The notes beneath the pieces are model-generated. The model ran no database searches. It saw only the letters and a program-made list of their open reading frames with translations, and had not been told where the DNA came from. From an uncultured Thiodictyon sp. (GTDB lineage: Bacteria; Pseudomonadota; Gammaproteobacteria; Chromatiales; Chromatiaceae), in the NCBI GenBank assembly GCA_903837595.1, contig CAILVI010000190.1, forward strand, positions 1-56,341: a stretch of 56,341 nt of DNA. Direction: 5' to 3'. The position numbers were made by a program, and so were the translations under genes. This document shows, one piece after another, positions 16,961 through 30,422 of the stretch. Position 1 is the stretch's first letter. Every line of letters starts with the position of its first letter.

Positions 16961-18133
16961 TCAGGGTGTCGGCACTCCCTGTGCATCCATTGGGGGCTGC
17001 GCGGGGGACGCGCTCGCCGGCCCGTGCGTGTCCTGGTGGCGCCGCGCGATGGCGGCAAAGGTGTCGAATTGCGCGAGGAAGGCATCCACCACGTCGGGGT
17101 CGAAGTGGCTGCCGCGCCCGGCGCTGATGATCTCGCGGGCCGCCGCAAAGGGCATGGGTCGTTTGTAAATCCGCTCGGACACCAGCGCGTCGAAGACATC
17201 CGCCAGCGCCATGAGACGGGCGGCCAGCGGGATCTGCTCACCTGCGAGCCCATCGGGGTAGCCGTGACCGTCCCAGCGCTCGTGGTGCCAGCGGGCGATC
17301 TCCCGGGCCAGGGCGAGAAACTCCAATGGCCGGGGGAGGCTGCGTTCGGCCCAGGCGATGGCGTCCGCGCCCAGCGCGGCGTGGGTCTTCATCACCGTCC
17401 ACTCGGCCGGGGTGAGGGGGCCGGGTTTGCACAGGATCTGGTCCGGGATGCCTATCTTGCCGATGTCGTGCAGTGGCGCGGAGCGGACCAGGACCTCGAT
17501 GAAGTGGGGGGTCAGCACCGCGCTGAAGCGCGGGTGGTCGCGCAGCGACTCCGCCAATTCACGCATATAACCCTGGGTGCGCAGAATGTGGTTGCCGGTC
17601 TCCAGGTCGCGGATCTCGGCCAGGTGAGCCAGGGCGCGGATGCTCACCTCCTGGATCATGGCGTTCTCCTCCATCCGCCGGTTCACCTCCTGCTCCAGCC
17701 AGGCGTTCTGGTCGCTCAACCGGTCCCGTGCCAGCTTCAATTCCAGGTGGGTCCGGACCCGCGCCTGCACCACCGCCGGAACGAACGGTTTGCCGATATA
17801 GTCCACCGCCCCAGCCGTGAACCCCAGGACCTCGGTGCGGGTGTCGTCCAGGGCGGTGACGAAGATCACCGGGATGTCACGGGTGACTGGGTCTTCGCGC
17901 AGGTGCGCCAAGACCGCGAAGCCGTCCATGCCGGGCATCATGATGTCGAGCAGCGCAAGGTCCGGCCGGGGTAGCGAGGCGGCGATCCGCAGGGCTTGGG
18001 CGCCGGAGCGCGCCGCCCGCACCTGGTAGTCATCACCCAGGATCTCGGCCAACACGGCCAGGTTCTCCGGTTGGTCGTCGACGATCAATAGGATGGGCCG
18101 ATCCGTATTGGACTGGCCGTGCTGCGGGTCCAT
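16961..18133 (-). CDS. response regulator with HD-GYP c-di-GMP phosphodiesterase output
   Basis: REC-HD-GYP proteins hydrolyse cyclic di-GMP under control of a sensor kinase. The REC domain covers about residues 13-130, with the acidic pair D19-D20 and phospho-acceptor D63 in [11 protein letters not shown], and K115 in IGKPF. A coiled helical linker (about 131-165) leads to the HD-GYP domain. There H222-D223 is in [11 protein letters not shown] and the signature is [14 protein letters not shown] (283-296), with LADVFDAL later. All metal-binding positions look intact. The gene begins 9 nt after the trpD2-like gene, so they are probably co-transcribed. The nearby kinase operon at 21-32 kb encodes no free output regulator, so this protein is a candidate phosphorelay target (inference). 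Confidence 0.9.
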   Translation of the reverse strand: MDPQHGQSNTDRPILLIVDDQPENLAVLAEILGDDYQVRAARSGAQALRIAASLPRPDLALLDIMMPGMDGFAVLAHLREDPVTRDIPVIFVTALDDTRTEVLGFTAGAVDYIGKPFVPAVVQARVRTHLELKLARDRLSDQNAWLEQEVNRRMEENAMIQEVSIRALAHLAEIRDLETGNHILRTQGYMRELAESLRDHPRFSAVLTPHFIEVLVRSAPLHDIGKIGIPDQILCKPGPLTPAEWTVMKTHAALGADAIAWAERSLPRPLEFLALAREIARWHHERWDGHGYPDGLAGEQIPLAARLMALADVFDALVSERIYKRPMPFAAAREIISAGRGSHFDPDVVDAFLAQFDTFAAIARRHQDTHGPASASPAQPPMDAQGVPTP

Positions 18134-18142
18134 TGGTCGGTC

Positions 18143-19261
18143 TCAACACACCCGGCGTTGGGCGAGACCGGAGTCCAGGACGGCGCGCACCCGCCCGCCC
18201 GCGGCCGCCAGTGAGGGTTCCCGGCCCAGGTGCCACAGGATCAGGGCGGCGGTGAAGACCAGGCTGTCATAGGTCGGCCCGCGCTCACCCGCCAGCGCGG
18301 CCATCCCGACTTGGGCGGCCGCCCGCGCGGTGGCCGCGATGTCCAGCGCCATGGTGTCCTCGTCCCCCGGGCGCACGGTCTGGGGCAGGTCATCCGGCAA
18401 GGGGACGGCGCGCACGGCCTCGTCGATGTCCAGGGTTGCCGGGTCGATCCCGAACGGCTGTTCCGCGCCGCCGTCCTGGTAATTGAAGCAGACGCCGCTC
18501 TGGCGCAGCGACGGGATCACGCCGCCCTCCACGCCGCGCACCAGCAGGGCCGAATCGAAGCCGGCGTGGCGGGCCAGTAGGGCATAGATGCGGGGGTATT
18601 TTGTATGGACGAAGCCGGTCACCAGATGGGTCTTGGTGCGCCCCGCGATGGGCCTGGTCAGCCCCTCCACCGTGGTTAGTGCCTGGCGTTTGACCACCGC
18701 GGCGCGCAGGCCGTTGAGGCCGTGCAGGGCCGGGCAGAAGGCGCGCTGGTCCAGATAGGTCCAGCCCAGCGCCGGGTCCGCCAGCCGGGCGGCGGCGGCC
18801 GCGGTGTCGAGGTCGACCGGGACCCCGGCCGCCGCCAGCACGGCACGATGGGTGACGCCGAACTTGGGGCCGATCGCCTCCGCGCCCTGGGTCAGGGCGG
18901 GGACCCCACATTGCGCCAGCACGGCCGCCAGGAAGGGGGCGGCGGGCAGGCAGCGGTTGTAGCCGTCATAAGGGTCGGCGATGTCCACCACCTCATCGAC
19001 GGCGGCGACCACCGGCGTGGTGGCGTCGCGCACGGCGTCCAGGATGCCGCGCAGTTCGTCGTCCGCCTCGCGCTTCATGCGCAGCGCAATCAGGAAGACG
19101 CCGGCCTGAATCGGGTCCACCTGCTGGGCCAGGATGGCGCCCATGCCGGCGCGCGCCTCGGCCGCCGTGATGTCCTTGGACATTGTCGGCCCCGTGGCGA
19201 TGCGCTGGATGATCGAGCGCATCAGTGACTTGGGGTCTGCGGCGGTCTGGGGGCTGCTCAT
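18143..19261 (-). CDS. TrpD2/YbiB-type anthranilate phosphoribosyltransferase-like protein
   Basis: It has the nucleoside phosphorylase-like fold of TrpD: an N-terminal helical domain (MSKDITAAEARAGMGAIL, then AGVFLIALRMKREADDELRGIL) and an alpha/beta domain. The glycine-rich PRPP motif GTGGD of true TrpD is replaced near residue 95 by ADPYDGYNR. The C-terminus carries ALLVRGVEGGVIPSLR. These are traits of the TrpD2/YbiB group, which binds nucleic acid rather than making tryptophan; that role is known from E. coli YbiB, not shown here. The 372-residue length is slightly above TrpD. The start ATG has GTGAGG upstream. It heads a minus-strand run with the HD-GYP gene and is divergent from the broken cooS. 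Confidence 0.82.
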   Translation of the reverse strand: MSSPQTAADPKSLMRSIIQRIATGPTMSKDITAAEARAGMGAILAQQVDPIQAGVFLIALRMKREADDELRGILDAVRDATTPVVAAVDEVVDIADPYDGYNRCLPAAPFLAAVLAQCGVPALTQGAEAIGPKFGVTHRAVLAAAGVPVDLDTAAAAARLADPALGWTYLDQRAFCPALHGLNGLRAAVVKRQALTTVEGLTRPIAGRTKTHLVTGFVHTKYPRIYALLARHAGFDSALLVRGVEGGVIPSLRQSGVCFNYQDGGAEQPFGIDPATLDIDEAVRAVPLPDDLPQTVRPGDEDTMALDIAATARAAAQVGMAALAGERGPTYDSLVFTAALILWHLGREPSLAAAGGRVRAVLDSGLAQRRVC

Positions 19262-19352
19262 GGGGCCTCACGCGGGTAGATTAGGGAGTGGCGGCCGCCG
19301 GTCCGGCCGTTTCAAGATTCCTCATGCTGCGACTTTTGCCCCGACAGTTCAA

Positions 19353-20690
19353 TGCCTGGTGAAGACGTCTTGGCCCGCACGCCGGACCCGGCGGTGCGCG
19401 AGATGTTGGTCCTCTGGAACAGGTGGGGATCGAGACCCCCTTCGACCGCTTCGACCAGCAGAAACCCCATTGTGCCTTTGGCCTGGAGGGCACCTGCTGC
19501 AAGGTCTGCCACATGGGCCCCTGCCGCGTGACGCCCAAGAAGTCCTGCGGGGTCTGCGGGGCGGATGCCAATCTGATCGTGGCGCGCAACATCCTGCGCT
19601 GGACCGCGGCGGGTGTGGCCTCACACGGTGCACGGGGTCGGGAGGTGATGTTGGCGCTCAAGGGCGCGGCGGAGGGCACGCTCGACCTGCCGATCTTGGG
19701 GCCGGAGAAGGTCTGCGCCACGGCCAAGGCCTTCGGGATCGACGACCCCGGGAAATCCGTCGAGGCGCTGGCGGGTGAGATCGCCATGATCCTGCTCGAC
19801 GACCTGTGCCGTACCCTGCCGGGTCCGCATCGGACTCTGGAGGCGATGGCCCCGCCGGAGCGGCTTGCGGTCTTGACGGCGTTGGACATTTTGCCGATCG
19901 GGGCCTACCACGAGGTCTTCGAGTCCCTGCACCGCACCGGCACCGGGACCGACGGCGACTGGGAGAACGTCACCCAACAGTTGCTGCGCACCGGGCTTGC
20001 CTTCGCCTGGAGCAGCGTGATGGGCTCCGCCATTGCCATGGATTGCCTCTCCTGGAGACCTTCGGCGGTGCGCCGACCCTGCTCGATCACCTGAAGTCCG
20101 GGCGCATCCGGGGCGTGGTCAACCTGGTGGGCTGCAATAGCCCCAAGGTGGTCTATGAGGAGTCGGTGGTGCGGGTGGCCGAGGAGTTGATTGCACACGA
20201 TGTGCTAGCCCTGACCAAGGGCTGCGCCGCCTTTGCGTTGCTCAAGATGGGCTTCTGCCTGCCGGAGGGCCTGGCCGGTGCCGGTGCCCGTCCCGGTCCC
20301 GGGCTCAACGCGGTCCTGGGGCCACTTAAGTTGCCGCCAGTCTGGCACATGGGTGAGTGTCTGGATAACGCCCGCGCCTCGGCCTTCTGCCGTACCTTCT
20401 CCAATGCGTCCGGTGAGCCGCTGCGCGCCCTCCCGCTGGCCTTCTCCAGGCCCGAGTGGTCGAACGAGAAGGGCGTGGGCGCCGCGCTCAGCTTCCGCCT
20501 GCTGGGGCTGAACTCATACCACTGCAGGCGATTGCGCTCGGCCAGCGGGTGGTGCTGATGGCCGCGGATATCCAGCGCGTGATCGCTATCGACCTGCCAT
20601 ACCCGCGGGAGCGGACCAGCGATGCGCTCGCCCGCTTGCGGCGCGAACTGTTCACTGAGTTTCGCCTGGTGCATCAGGAGGCGGCCAACG
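19353..20690 (+). pseudogene. cooS: degraded anaerobic carbon monoxide dehydrogenase catalytic subunit
   Basis: Intact CooS (about 630-670 residues) oxidises CO at a Ni-Fe-S cluster. Here the frame opens at 19353 (MPGEDVLARTPDPAVREML). It shifts near 19413: one extra base separates it from the frame carrying LEQVGIETPFDRFDQQKPH and the cysteine motif CAFGLEGTCCKVCHMGPCR...CGVCGA, which would hold clusters D and B. That frame runs to VMGSAIAMDC near 20045. It then jumps, in another frame, to LLETFGGAPTLLDHLKSG, GVVNLVGCNSPK, TKGCAA and WHMGECLDN. Roughly 160-200 residues are missing at the jump, expected to include the HGH and two Cys segments that bind cluster C. A further frame change near 20520 precedes the end. 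It cannot make active enzyme. The 3' boundary is approximate. Confidence 0.85.
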
Positions 20691-21082
20691 GGGGTGGGGG
20701 TGTCGAGGGGCTCAGTGGCGCGGGGATTTGAGGGTGGGGGCCGCCGGCGGGAGCCGACGACTGCAAGCGTCGTGGCGCTGGTCGGAAACGCCGTGATCAC
20801 ATTGGTCTGGAAGATGGCGGCTGACACGGATTGGACCCAGCTGCCGGTGGCAGTATAGTGGCGTTGGTTGGCACATCGACCTTCCGCGGTCTGGTTGGGG
20901 TAAAGCCGCAGAATGCCGGTCCACGCAACCGTTCGGGAGTGGCTTTTCACGGCCAATTCCGGCCCTTCAACCCCTTGATGTGTTAGGCGGCTTCAGGCGA
21001 GCGACCGACCATGCCGACCCTCCGAGCGAGGGTACCTGGCTGCCGTACCATAGCCACCTTGCGGAAATGGAGACTCGGCGCG
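20691..21082. other. intergenic region upstream of the first sensor kinase, with duplicated leader
   Basis: No gene is seen. From about 20699 the sequence matches 32039-32390 closely, apart from a roughly 45-nt segment near 20752-20796 absent from the second copy. It carries the promoter at 20831-20859, then a leader of about 220 nt before the start codon. Confidence 0.7.
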
Positions 21083-22384
21083 ATGTCCGGCATGAACAAC
21101 TCCAGCGGTCCCGGCGATTGCGCGACCGCCAGCCTGCACGCCCCCCCCTTGGACGCATGCCCGGGGCAGCGATTGCGCTTGGACTTGGCCTTGGACGCCG
21201 CCGGCATCGGTGTCTGGGAGTTCGAGCACACCACCGATCGTATGGCCTGGAGCCCCGCGCTGTGCGCCCTCTTGGGTTACGGTGCGGCGCAGGCCCCAAA
21301 GACCTTCGTCGCCTGGCTCGACCTGATCCACCCGGATGACCTGCCGGGCCTGCAAGCACGCGTCACGGCGGCATTGGCGCCCGAGAACCCGCTCTTCGAG
21401 GCGGCGTATCGCCTGCGCGCGGCGGACGGCCGTTGGGCCTGGGTCGAGGCGCGGGGTCGGGTCGTGCAGCGGGATGTGGCGGGTCGGCCCCTACTGACCC
21501 TGGGCACCATGATCGATATCTCGGGGCGCAAGCACGCCGAGCTGCTGCTGCAAACGCAGCACGAATTCTCCGGGATTCTGGCCGCGGCGCCGGATCGCAA
21601 GACGTTGCTTGAGGCCATCCTGGAGTGCGCGCTGCGCCTGCCGGAGTTGGACGGCGGCGGGCTCTACTGGCGCGAACCGGACGGCGGTTATCGACTGGCG
21701 GTCCAACGTGGCCTCTCCGACGCATTCTTCGCCAGGGTTGAGCGTGTGGCCGCCGACTCGCCCCAGGCGGAAATCATCCGGCAAGGCCGGCTGCAATGCA
21801 GCTGTGGCGGCGCCGAGGACCACTGCACCGATGCCTCCCTGGTTCGGGAACCCGTGTTGATCGAGGAAGGCGTGCGCTCGCTCGTCGTCCTGCCCATCCA
21901 TGTCGGTGGTGCGCCCGTCGCTTGTCTGAACCTGGCGAGCAAACAGGTCGGGAGGGTCGGGCGCCTGACGGTGGATGCACTGGAAACCCTCGCACGCCAA
22001 TTTGCGCAGGCATTGGCGCGCCTGTCGGTCGAATTGGAGGCCGCCGATCAGCGGCAAAACCTGGCGGGGCTGTTCGCGGCCATCGCCGACTACCTCTTTG
22101 TGCTCGACCTGGACGGCCGCATTCTGCACTACAACCCGGCGGTAGCGAACACATTGGGCTACGGCGAGACCTTACTCGGCCAGCCCGTCTGGGTCATTCA
22201 CCCGCCCGAGACGCACGCGCAGGCGCAGCGCCTGGTGGCCGAAATGGTTAACGGAACCGCCCTGAGCTGCCCGTTGCCTTTGCTCAAGGCCGGCGGCGGA
22301 CACGTTCTGGTGGAGACACGTGTGACCATGGGCCGCTGGAATGGTCGGCCCGCCGTCATCGGCATCTCGCGCGACGTCACCGAG
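20699..22384 (+). repeat. large direct repeat, copy 1 (promoter, leader, PAS-GAF-PAS coding)
   Basis: This stretch aligns by eye with 32039-33694: the same promoter, leader, start site and N-terminal 430 or so codons, with scattered substitutions. A second matched block, 22414-22614 versus 35234-35434 (both 201 nt), covers the start of the histidine kinase A domain. The second copy has about 1.5 kb of extra PAS coding between the two blocks. Confidence 0.88.
20831..20859 (+). promoter_or_regulatory. sigma-70-type promoter of the sensor kinase operon
   Basis: TTGGAC (20831-20836), a 17-nt spacer and TATAGT (20854-20859). Both hexamers and the exact spacing are kept in the second copy at 32136-32164 although the spacer has changed, which supports function. 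Transcription would begin near 20866 and leave a leader of about 215 nt before the ATG at 21083. Confidence 0.6.
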
Positions 22385-24229
22385 CGCACGGCGGTCGAGG
22401 AGGAACTGCAACAGGCCCGCGCGAGCGCCGAGGCCGCCAACGCCGCCAAGAGCGCGTTTCTGGCCCACATGAGCCATGAAATCCGCACCCCGATGAACGG
22501 CATCATCGGCCTGTCGGAGCTCACCTTGCATCAACCCCTGCCGTCCAAGGCGCGGGAGTACCTGGAGCAGATCCACCGGTCCTCGACCTCGCTCCTGGGG
22601 ATTCTCAACGACATCCTGGACCATTCCCGGATCGAGGCAGGGCGCCTGACGCTGGAGAGCTCGCCGTTCGAGCGTGACGCCGTGCTGACGACCCTGCGCA
22701 CCCTGTTTGCCCAGGGCGCCGCGGCCAAGGGCTTGGGGTTCGCCATTGAGGTCGCGCCCCAGGTGCCCCGGTTCCTGCTGGGGGACGCCCTGCGTCTGCA
22801 ACAAGTGCTGTCCAACCTGCTGGGCAATGCCATCAAATTCACCCAGCGGGGCCAGGTCCGTCTTCGGGTCGCCGGCCGAGAGACCGGGGATGGTCGGGCG
22901 CGGCTGCACTGGACGGTGGACGATACCGGGATCGGGATGGACGCGGCCACCCAAGCCCGGCTGTTCGAGCCCTTTGCCCAAGGGGACGACTCGATTGCCC
23001 GACGCTTTGGCGGCACCGGATTGGGCTTGGCCATCAGCCGCGACCTGCTGCGTCTGATGGGCAGCAACCTGGCGGTGGCGAGCACCCCAGGGCAAGGGAG
23101 CACCTTCAGCTTCGACCTGGATCTGGGCGTCGCGGCGGACCGCCCCGCTGCGCCGCCGCCCCCCGCGTCCCGGGCCACCCTGGCCGGGGCGCGCATTCTG
23201 GTGGCGGAGGACCTGCCCATTAACCAGCGCGTGATTGGCGACATGCTGCACCTGCTGGGGGCTCAGGTGACGCTGGCGAATCATGGGCGCGAGGCCCTGG
23301 AGCGCCTGGCCGCGGCGCCCTTTGATGCGGTGCTGATGGACATCCAGATGCCCGAGATGGACGGGCTGACCGCCACCCGGCGGATCCGCGAAAACCTCGC
23401 TTGGACCGCGTTGCCGGTGATCGCCCTGACCGCCGGCCTCACCGCGGCAGAGCGGGAGCGGATGACGGCCAGTGGCATGACGGACCTGTTGCCCAAGCCG
23501 GTGACCCTGGACGCCCTGTCCGCCATCGTGGGGCGCTGGATCGCGGCGCGCAGCTTAGCGGAAACGCCCGCTCGCCCGTCCCTGGCCCAGGAGTTTCAGG
23601 CGCCCAGTGCCGGCGCTGATCCGGGGGAACCCCTGACGCTCCCCGCGTTCGACCTGCGCACCCTGCGGCGGATGGTGGGCGAAACCACTGACGTGCGCGA
23701 GCTCCTGCGCCAGTTTGCCGACACCATCCGGGACGATGCGGACGCCATCGCCCAGGCCTTGGCCTGGCGCGAGACCGCCGCGGCGAGACAACGCGTGCAT
23801 CGGCTCAAGGGGGCCGCCGGCCATCTGCGCGCTCTGGACCTGTCTGCCGCCGCCGCGCGGCTGGAGGCGGCCCTGGAGGCGGGACAGGACCCCGCCCCCG
23901 CCCTGAGCGCCCTGCGCCAGACCCATGCCCAAGCCTTGGCCCAGATCGCGGCGATGCCCCTGGCACCTGCTGTGACGGGGGCCGTGAGGGGCGCGGGCGA
24001 TCCCACGGCGGTGCACCGCCTGGCCGCTGAGATCCATGAGCAACTCGCCGTGGGGCTGCTCATCCCTGCGGAGCTGCTGGGCGCGCTGGCGGTGGCGCTG
24101 CCCGCCGACCAGGCCCTGCATCGGGCACTGAAACGCCATCTCGAACAATTCGACTACCAGGCGGCCAGCCAGCTTCTGGAGTCGCTCCGGTCCGCCCCGG
24201 ACCCCCAGGTATCAGACCATGAAGGATGA
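21083..24229 (+). CDS. hybrid histidine kinase: PAS-GAF-PAS-HisKA-HATPase-REC-HPt
   Basis: This 1048-residue soluble sensor can carry out three phosphorelay steps by itself. The PAS_3-type domain is about residues 25-150 ([16 protein letters not shown]). The GAF domain is about 155-315 and contains a CSC-x6-C cluster. A second PAS (about 330-440) has [18 protein letters not shown]. HisKA carries H465 in [11 protein letters not shown]. The HATPase has the N box [10 protein letters not shown], then DTGIGM and [11 protein letters not shown] carries D753 in [11 protein letters not shown]. HPt carries H906 in [12 protein letters not shown] start at ATG 21083, with GGAG 10 nt upstream and the same site kept in the paralogue at 32391; an ATG at 21011 is not conserved there. 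The 3' end overlaps the next gene by 11 nt. Confidence 0.93.
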   Translation: MSGMNNSSGPGDCATASLHAPPLDACPGQRLRLDLALDAAGIGVWEFEHTTDRMAWSPALCALLGYGAAQAPKTFVAWLDLIHPDDLPGLQARVTAALAPENPLFEAAYRLRAADGRWAWVEARGRVVQRDVAGRPLLTLGTMIDISGRKHAELLLQTQHEFSGILAAAPDRKTLLEAILECALRLPELDGGGLYWREPDGGYRLAVQRGLSDAFFARVERVAADSPQAEIIRQGRLQCSCGGAEDHCTDASLVREPVLIEEGVRSLVVLPIHVGGAPVACLNLASKQVGRVGRLTVDALETLARQFAQALARLSVELEAADQRQNLAGLFAAIADYLFVLDLDGRILHYNPAVANTLGYGETLLGQPVWVIHPPETHAQAQRLVAEMVNGTALSCPLPLLKAGGGHVLVETRVTMGRWNGRPAVIGISRDVTERTAVEEELQQARASAEAANAAKSAFLAHMSHEIRTPMNGIIGLSELTLHQPLPSKAREYLEQIHRSSTSLLGILNDILDHSRIEAGRLTLESSPFERDAVLTTLRTLFAQGAAAKGLGFAIEVAPQVPRFLLGDALRLQQVLSNLLGNAIKFTQRGQVRLRVAGRETGDGRARLHWTVDDTGIGMDAATQARLFEPFAQGDDSIARRFGGTGLGLAISRDLLRLMGSNLAVASTPGQGSTFSFDLDLGVAADRPAAPPPPASRATLAGARILVAEDLPINQRVIGDMLHLLGAQVTLANHGREALERLAAAPFDAVLMDIQMPEMDGLTATRRIRENLAWTALPVIALTAGLTAAERERMTASGMTDLLPKPVTLDALSAIVGRWIAARSLAETPARPSLAQEFQAPSAGADPGEPLTLPAFDLRTLRRMVGETTDVRELLRQFADTIRDDADAIAQALAWRETAAARQRVHRLKGAAGHLRALDLSAAAARLEAALEAGQDPAPALSALRQTHAQALAQIAAMPLAPAVTGAVRGAGDPTAVHRLAAEIHEQLAVGLLIPAELLGALAVALPADQALHRALKRHLEQFDYQAASQLLESLRSAPDPQVSDHEG

Positions 24230-25431
24230 CCGTCCTGTCGTGTTGATCGTGGACGATGTGCCGCTCAATCTCCATCTGCTGGCCGAGGCGTTACAGCCGC
24301 ACTACCGGATCAAGGTCGCCACGAACGGGCCAACCGCGTTGGACCTGGCGCGCCGGGCGCCGGTCCCCGAGGTGATCCTGCTGGACGCCATGATGCCGGA
24401 GATGGACGGTTATGCGGTCTGCGCGGCCTTTAAGCAGGCGGTCGCCACCGCGGCGATCCCGGTCATCTTTGTCACCGCGAAAACGGATGCGGATAGCGAA
24501 ACCCAGGCCCTGGCCGGGGGCGCGGTGGATTTCATCCATAAGCCGATCAACCCGGCGGTGGTGCGCGCCCGCGTGCAGTTGCATCTTGAACTAAGACGGC
24601 GGACCAGGGCCTTGCAAGTGGCCAATGCGGAACTCGCGCGGCATCGCGACCACCTGGAAGACCTGGTGCACGCCAGAACCCTGGAACTGGCCCAAGCCCG
24701 CGACGCGGCGCAGAGTGCCAACCGGGCCAAGAGTGCCTTTCTGGCCAACATGAGCCACGAGATGCGCACGCCGCTCAATCACATCACGGGGATGGCCTAT
24801 CTGCTGCGCCGCCAGATCCAGGAGGACCGCGGCTGGGAATTCCTGGAGACGATTGATCAGGCCGCCCGGCGCCTGCTGGACCTGGTCAACAATCTACTTG
24901 ATCTCTCCCGCCTTGAGGCGGACCAGATCCAGCTGGAAACCCGCGGGTTTGATCTCGCGCAGATGCTCCAGCAGGTGGTGGAGGATAGCCATGACCTGAT
25001 CGCGGCCAAGGGGCTCACCCTGGCTCAGTCGATTGACCCGGCATTGCCTGCCACCTTGGACGGGGACCCGGTGCACCTGCGCCAGGTCCTTGGCCTGCTC
25101 CTGAGCAACGCGGTTAAGTTCTCCGAACAAGGGTGTATCACCCTGCGGGTCCAGTTATTGGAGCGCCACGCAAAGCGGGTGTTGGTGCGCTTCGCGGTTG
25201 AGGATGAAGGAATCGGGGTCTCTCCGGAGGTGGCGTCCGGGTTGTTTGCGCTCTTTCATCAGGGTGACAATTCGCTCACCCGCAAGTTTGGCGGCACCGG
25301 CCTGGGCCTGGCCCTGAGCCAGCGGTTGGTGACCTTGATGGGTGGCGAGATCGGGTTGGACAGCACGCCGGGCCAGGGGGCTACCGTCGGTTTCCGGGTA
25401 CCTCTGGGCATCGGCGGTGAGACGCCGGGCA

Positions 25432-25442
<11 letters not shown>
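24219..25442 (+). CDS. response regulator-histidine kinase (REC-HisKA-HATPase)
   Basis: In this 407-residue protein the receiver comes first: D12-D13, phospho-acceptor D56 in [11 protein letters not shown] and K109 in IHKPINP. A coiled linker (about 125-165) follows. HisKA has H180 in [12 protein letters not shown]. The HATPase shows [20 protein letters not shown] and [11 protein letters not shown]. Such REC-kinases usually receive phosphate from an upstream kinase and so branch or gate a relay; the HPt of the preceding protein is the obvious donor (inference). The ATG at 24219 lies inside the previous gene and the last 11 nt overlap the next one, so translation is probably coupled on both sides. 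No membrane span is present. Confidence 0.92.
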
Positions 25443-28613
<3,171 letters not shown>

Positions 28614-28614
<1 letters not shown>

Positions 28615-30422
28615 TGTTTGACCCATTCCGATCAATCACATGTCATGGGGCCACCGCACCTCTCCCGGTTGCCCATCGGCGTCATACCGGCGGGCTGTTG
28701 GTCACCTTCCTGCTGCTCACGCTCGTCTTGCTGTTGCCAGCCGCCTGGGCAGTCACCGTGGCAATCGATGGCGAGGACCGCGTGGTGCTGGGACCACACT
28801 ACCAGATCCTGGAGGACCCGAGCGCAGACATGGATTTGGACGCAGTGAGGCAATCCGGTCGGTTTACGGCTGCCGACCTGGGTACTGACCCGAACCTTGG
28901 GTATACCGCGTCGGCCTGGTGGGTCACGGTCGCGCTTTACTCGGCGCAGGGCGGGCGCCGGATGCTGGAACTCCCATTTCCGTTCCTCGACGATGTTCGC
29001 GTCTATCTGGTCGAGCCGGCTGGCGGCACGCTGCTTGAACGCTTCTCGGCAGGCGATCTGCGCCCCTTCGCCGAGCGCCCCTATCCGCACTACAACTTCG
29101 TGTTTCCGCTGCAGCTGCCCGCCGGGACGCGGGTGGACCTCTACCTGCGGGTGCGCACGCAAGGCAGCACCACCATCGGCAGCGCGGTGTGGCAACCCGC
29201 GGCTTTCCAGCTTGCCAGCGACAATGCTAACCTCTTGCTTGGGATCTACTTCGGGATCATGGTGGCGCTCTTCGCGTATAACGGACTGCTCTATCTGGCG
29301 CTGCGCGATCCAGCCTACCTTTGGTATGTCTTGTTCGTCAGCTCGATGACGCTCGCGCAAGGCGCCTGGACCGGCCTGTTTTTCGCCTATCTCTGGCCGA
29401 ATTGGCCGGCGTGGGGCAATCTGGCCGCGGTGGTCGGCTTCGACCTTGCCGGATTCTTCGGCGCCCTCTTCTCGCGGACCTTTCTCGACACCCGCCAGTT
29501 CGCGCCCTGGACCGATCGCATGCTACTCGTCTCGGCGGTCGTCTTCGCCATCCTGGCGATTGGTGCACCTTGGTGGCCATACCAATTCCACGCGATGGTC
29601 ACCTCGGTCACCGGTATGGTGTTTCCGCTGATTGCAGTCACCGCAGGTTTCCAGGGATTGCGGCGCGGCGGGGTTTCAGCGCGGTTCTTCCTGCTCGCCT
29701 GGACGATCCTGCTGGTGGGCACGGTCCTGCTCGGGGCACGTAACCTCGGACTGGTGCCGACCAACTTCCTGACCCGTTATGCGATGCAGATGGGCAGCGC
29801 ATTGGAGATGCTCTTGTTGTCCTTTGCGCTCGCCGCGCGCATCACCGATCTGCGGCGCCAGCGGGAACAGTTCAAGCTACAGGCGCACCAGGATCCCCTG
29901 ACCGGATTGGCCAATCGCAGCATGCTGGAACTGGAGCTCTCCGCCACCATTGGCCGCATTGACAGAGGCCAAGGGGCGCTTGCGGTACTGTTCATCGATC
30001 TGGACGGTTTCAAACTGGTCAACGACCTCCACGGTCACGCGACTGGGGACGTGCTGCTGAAGGTTATCGGCCAGCGACTCAAGCAGGGCAGTCGCGTCGG
30101 CGATACCGTGGCGCGGTTCGGTGGAGACGAGTTTGTGGTCGTGCTGGAGGGGCTCCAGGATCTCTCGCACGTCATGCGGGTCGCAGAGAAGCTCATCGCT
30201 GAGGTCTCCAAACCTGCAATCATCGGCGACTTGCAGCTGCAAGTGGGTGCCAGCATCGGCGCCGCCGTCTACCCGGCTGATGGCGCTGAGCCCCTATCCC
30301 TCATCGCGAGTGCCGATCACGTGATGTATGAGGCGAAGCGCAGCGGGCGTGGTCGAGTCGCAGCGGCAACAGGCCTGGCGGCTGCCCTGCGCACGGTGGC
30401 ATCGAGCGGGGGGCACTCTTGA
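28614..30422 (+). CDS. 7TM-DISM membrane diguanylate cyclase
   Basis: It makes cyclic di-GMP from two GTP at the inner membrane in response to an external signal. After a signal/anchor (LLVTFLLLTLVLLLPAAWAV) comes a 7TMR-DISMED2 periplasmic domain (about residues 50-190, with YTASAWWVTVALYS and RMLELPFPFLDDVRVYL). It ends before a seven-helix 7TM_DISM region (about 205-405, beginning NLLLGIYFGIMVALFAYNGLLYLAL). The GGDEF domain follows, with DPLTGLANR and the active-site FGGDEF (GGDEF at 503-507). No RxxD inhibitory site was recognised upstream of it. The start ATG shares one base with the previous stop. It is the only cyclase in the window and the natural counterpart of the HD-GYP protein. 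Confidence 0.92.

Noticed and set aside
19806-20558. The cooS frames as separate small genes
   Set aside because: The recognisable segments follow each other in CooS order across three frames, and neither piece has a ribosome-binding site at a domain boundary. A single broken gene explains them better.
22172-23284. A 370-codon open frame on the minus strand
   Set aside because: It mirrors the kinase and ATPase domains on the other strand and has no motif of its own.
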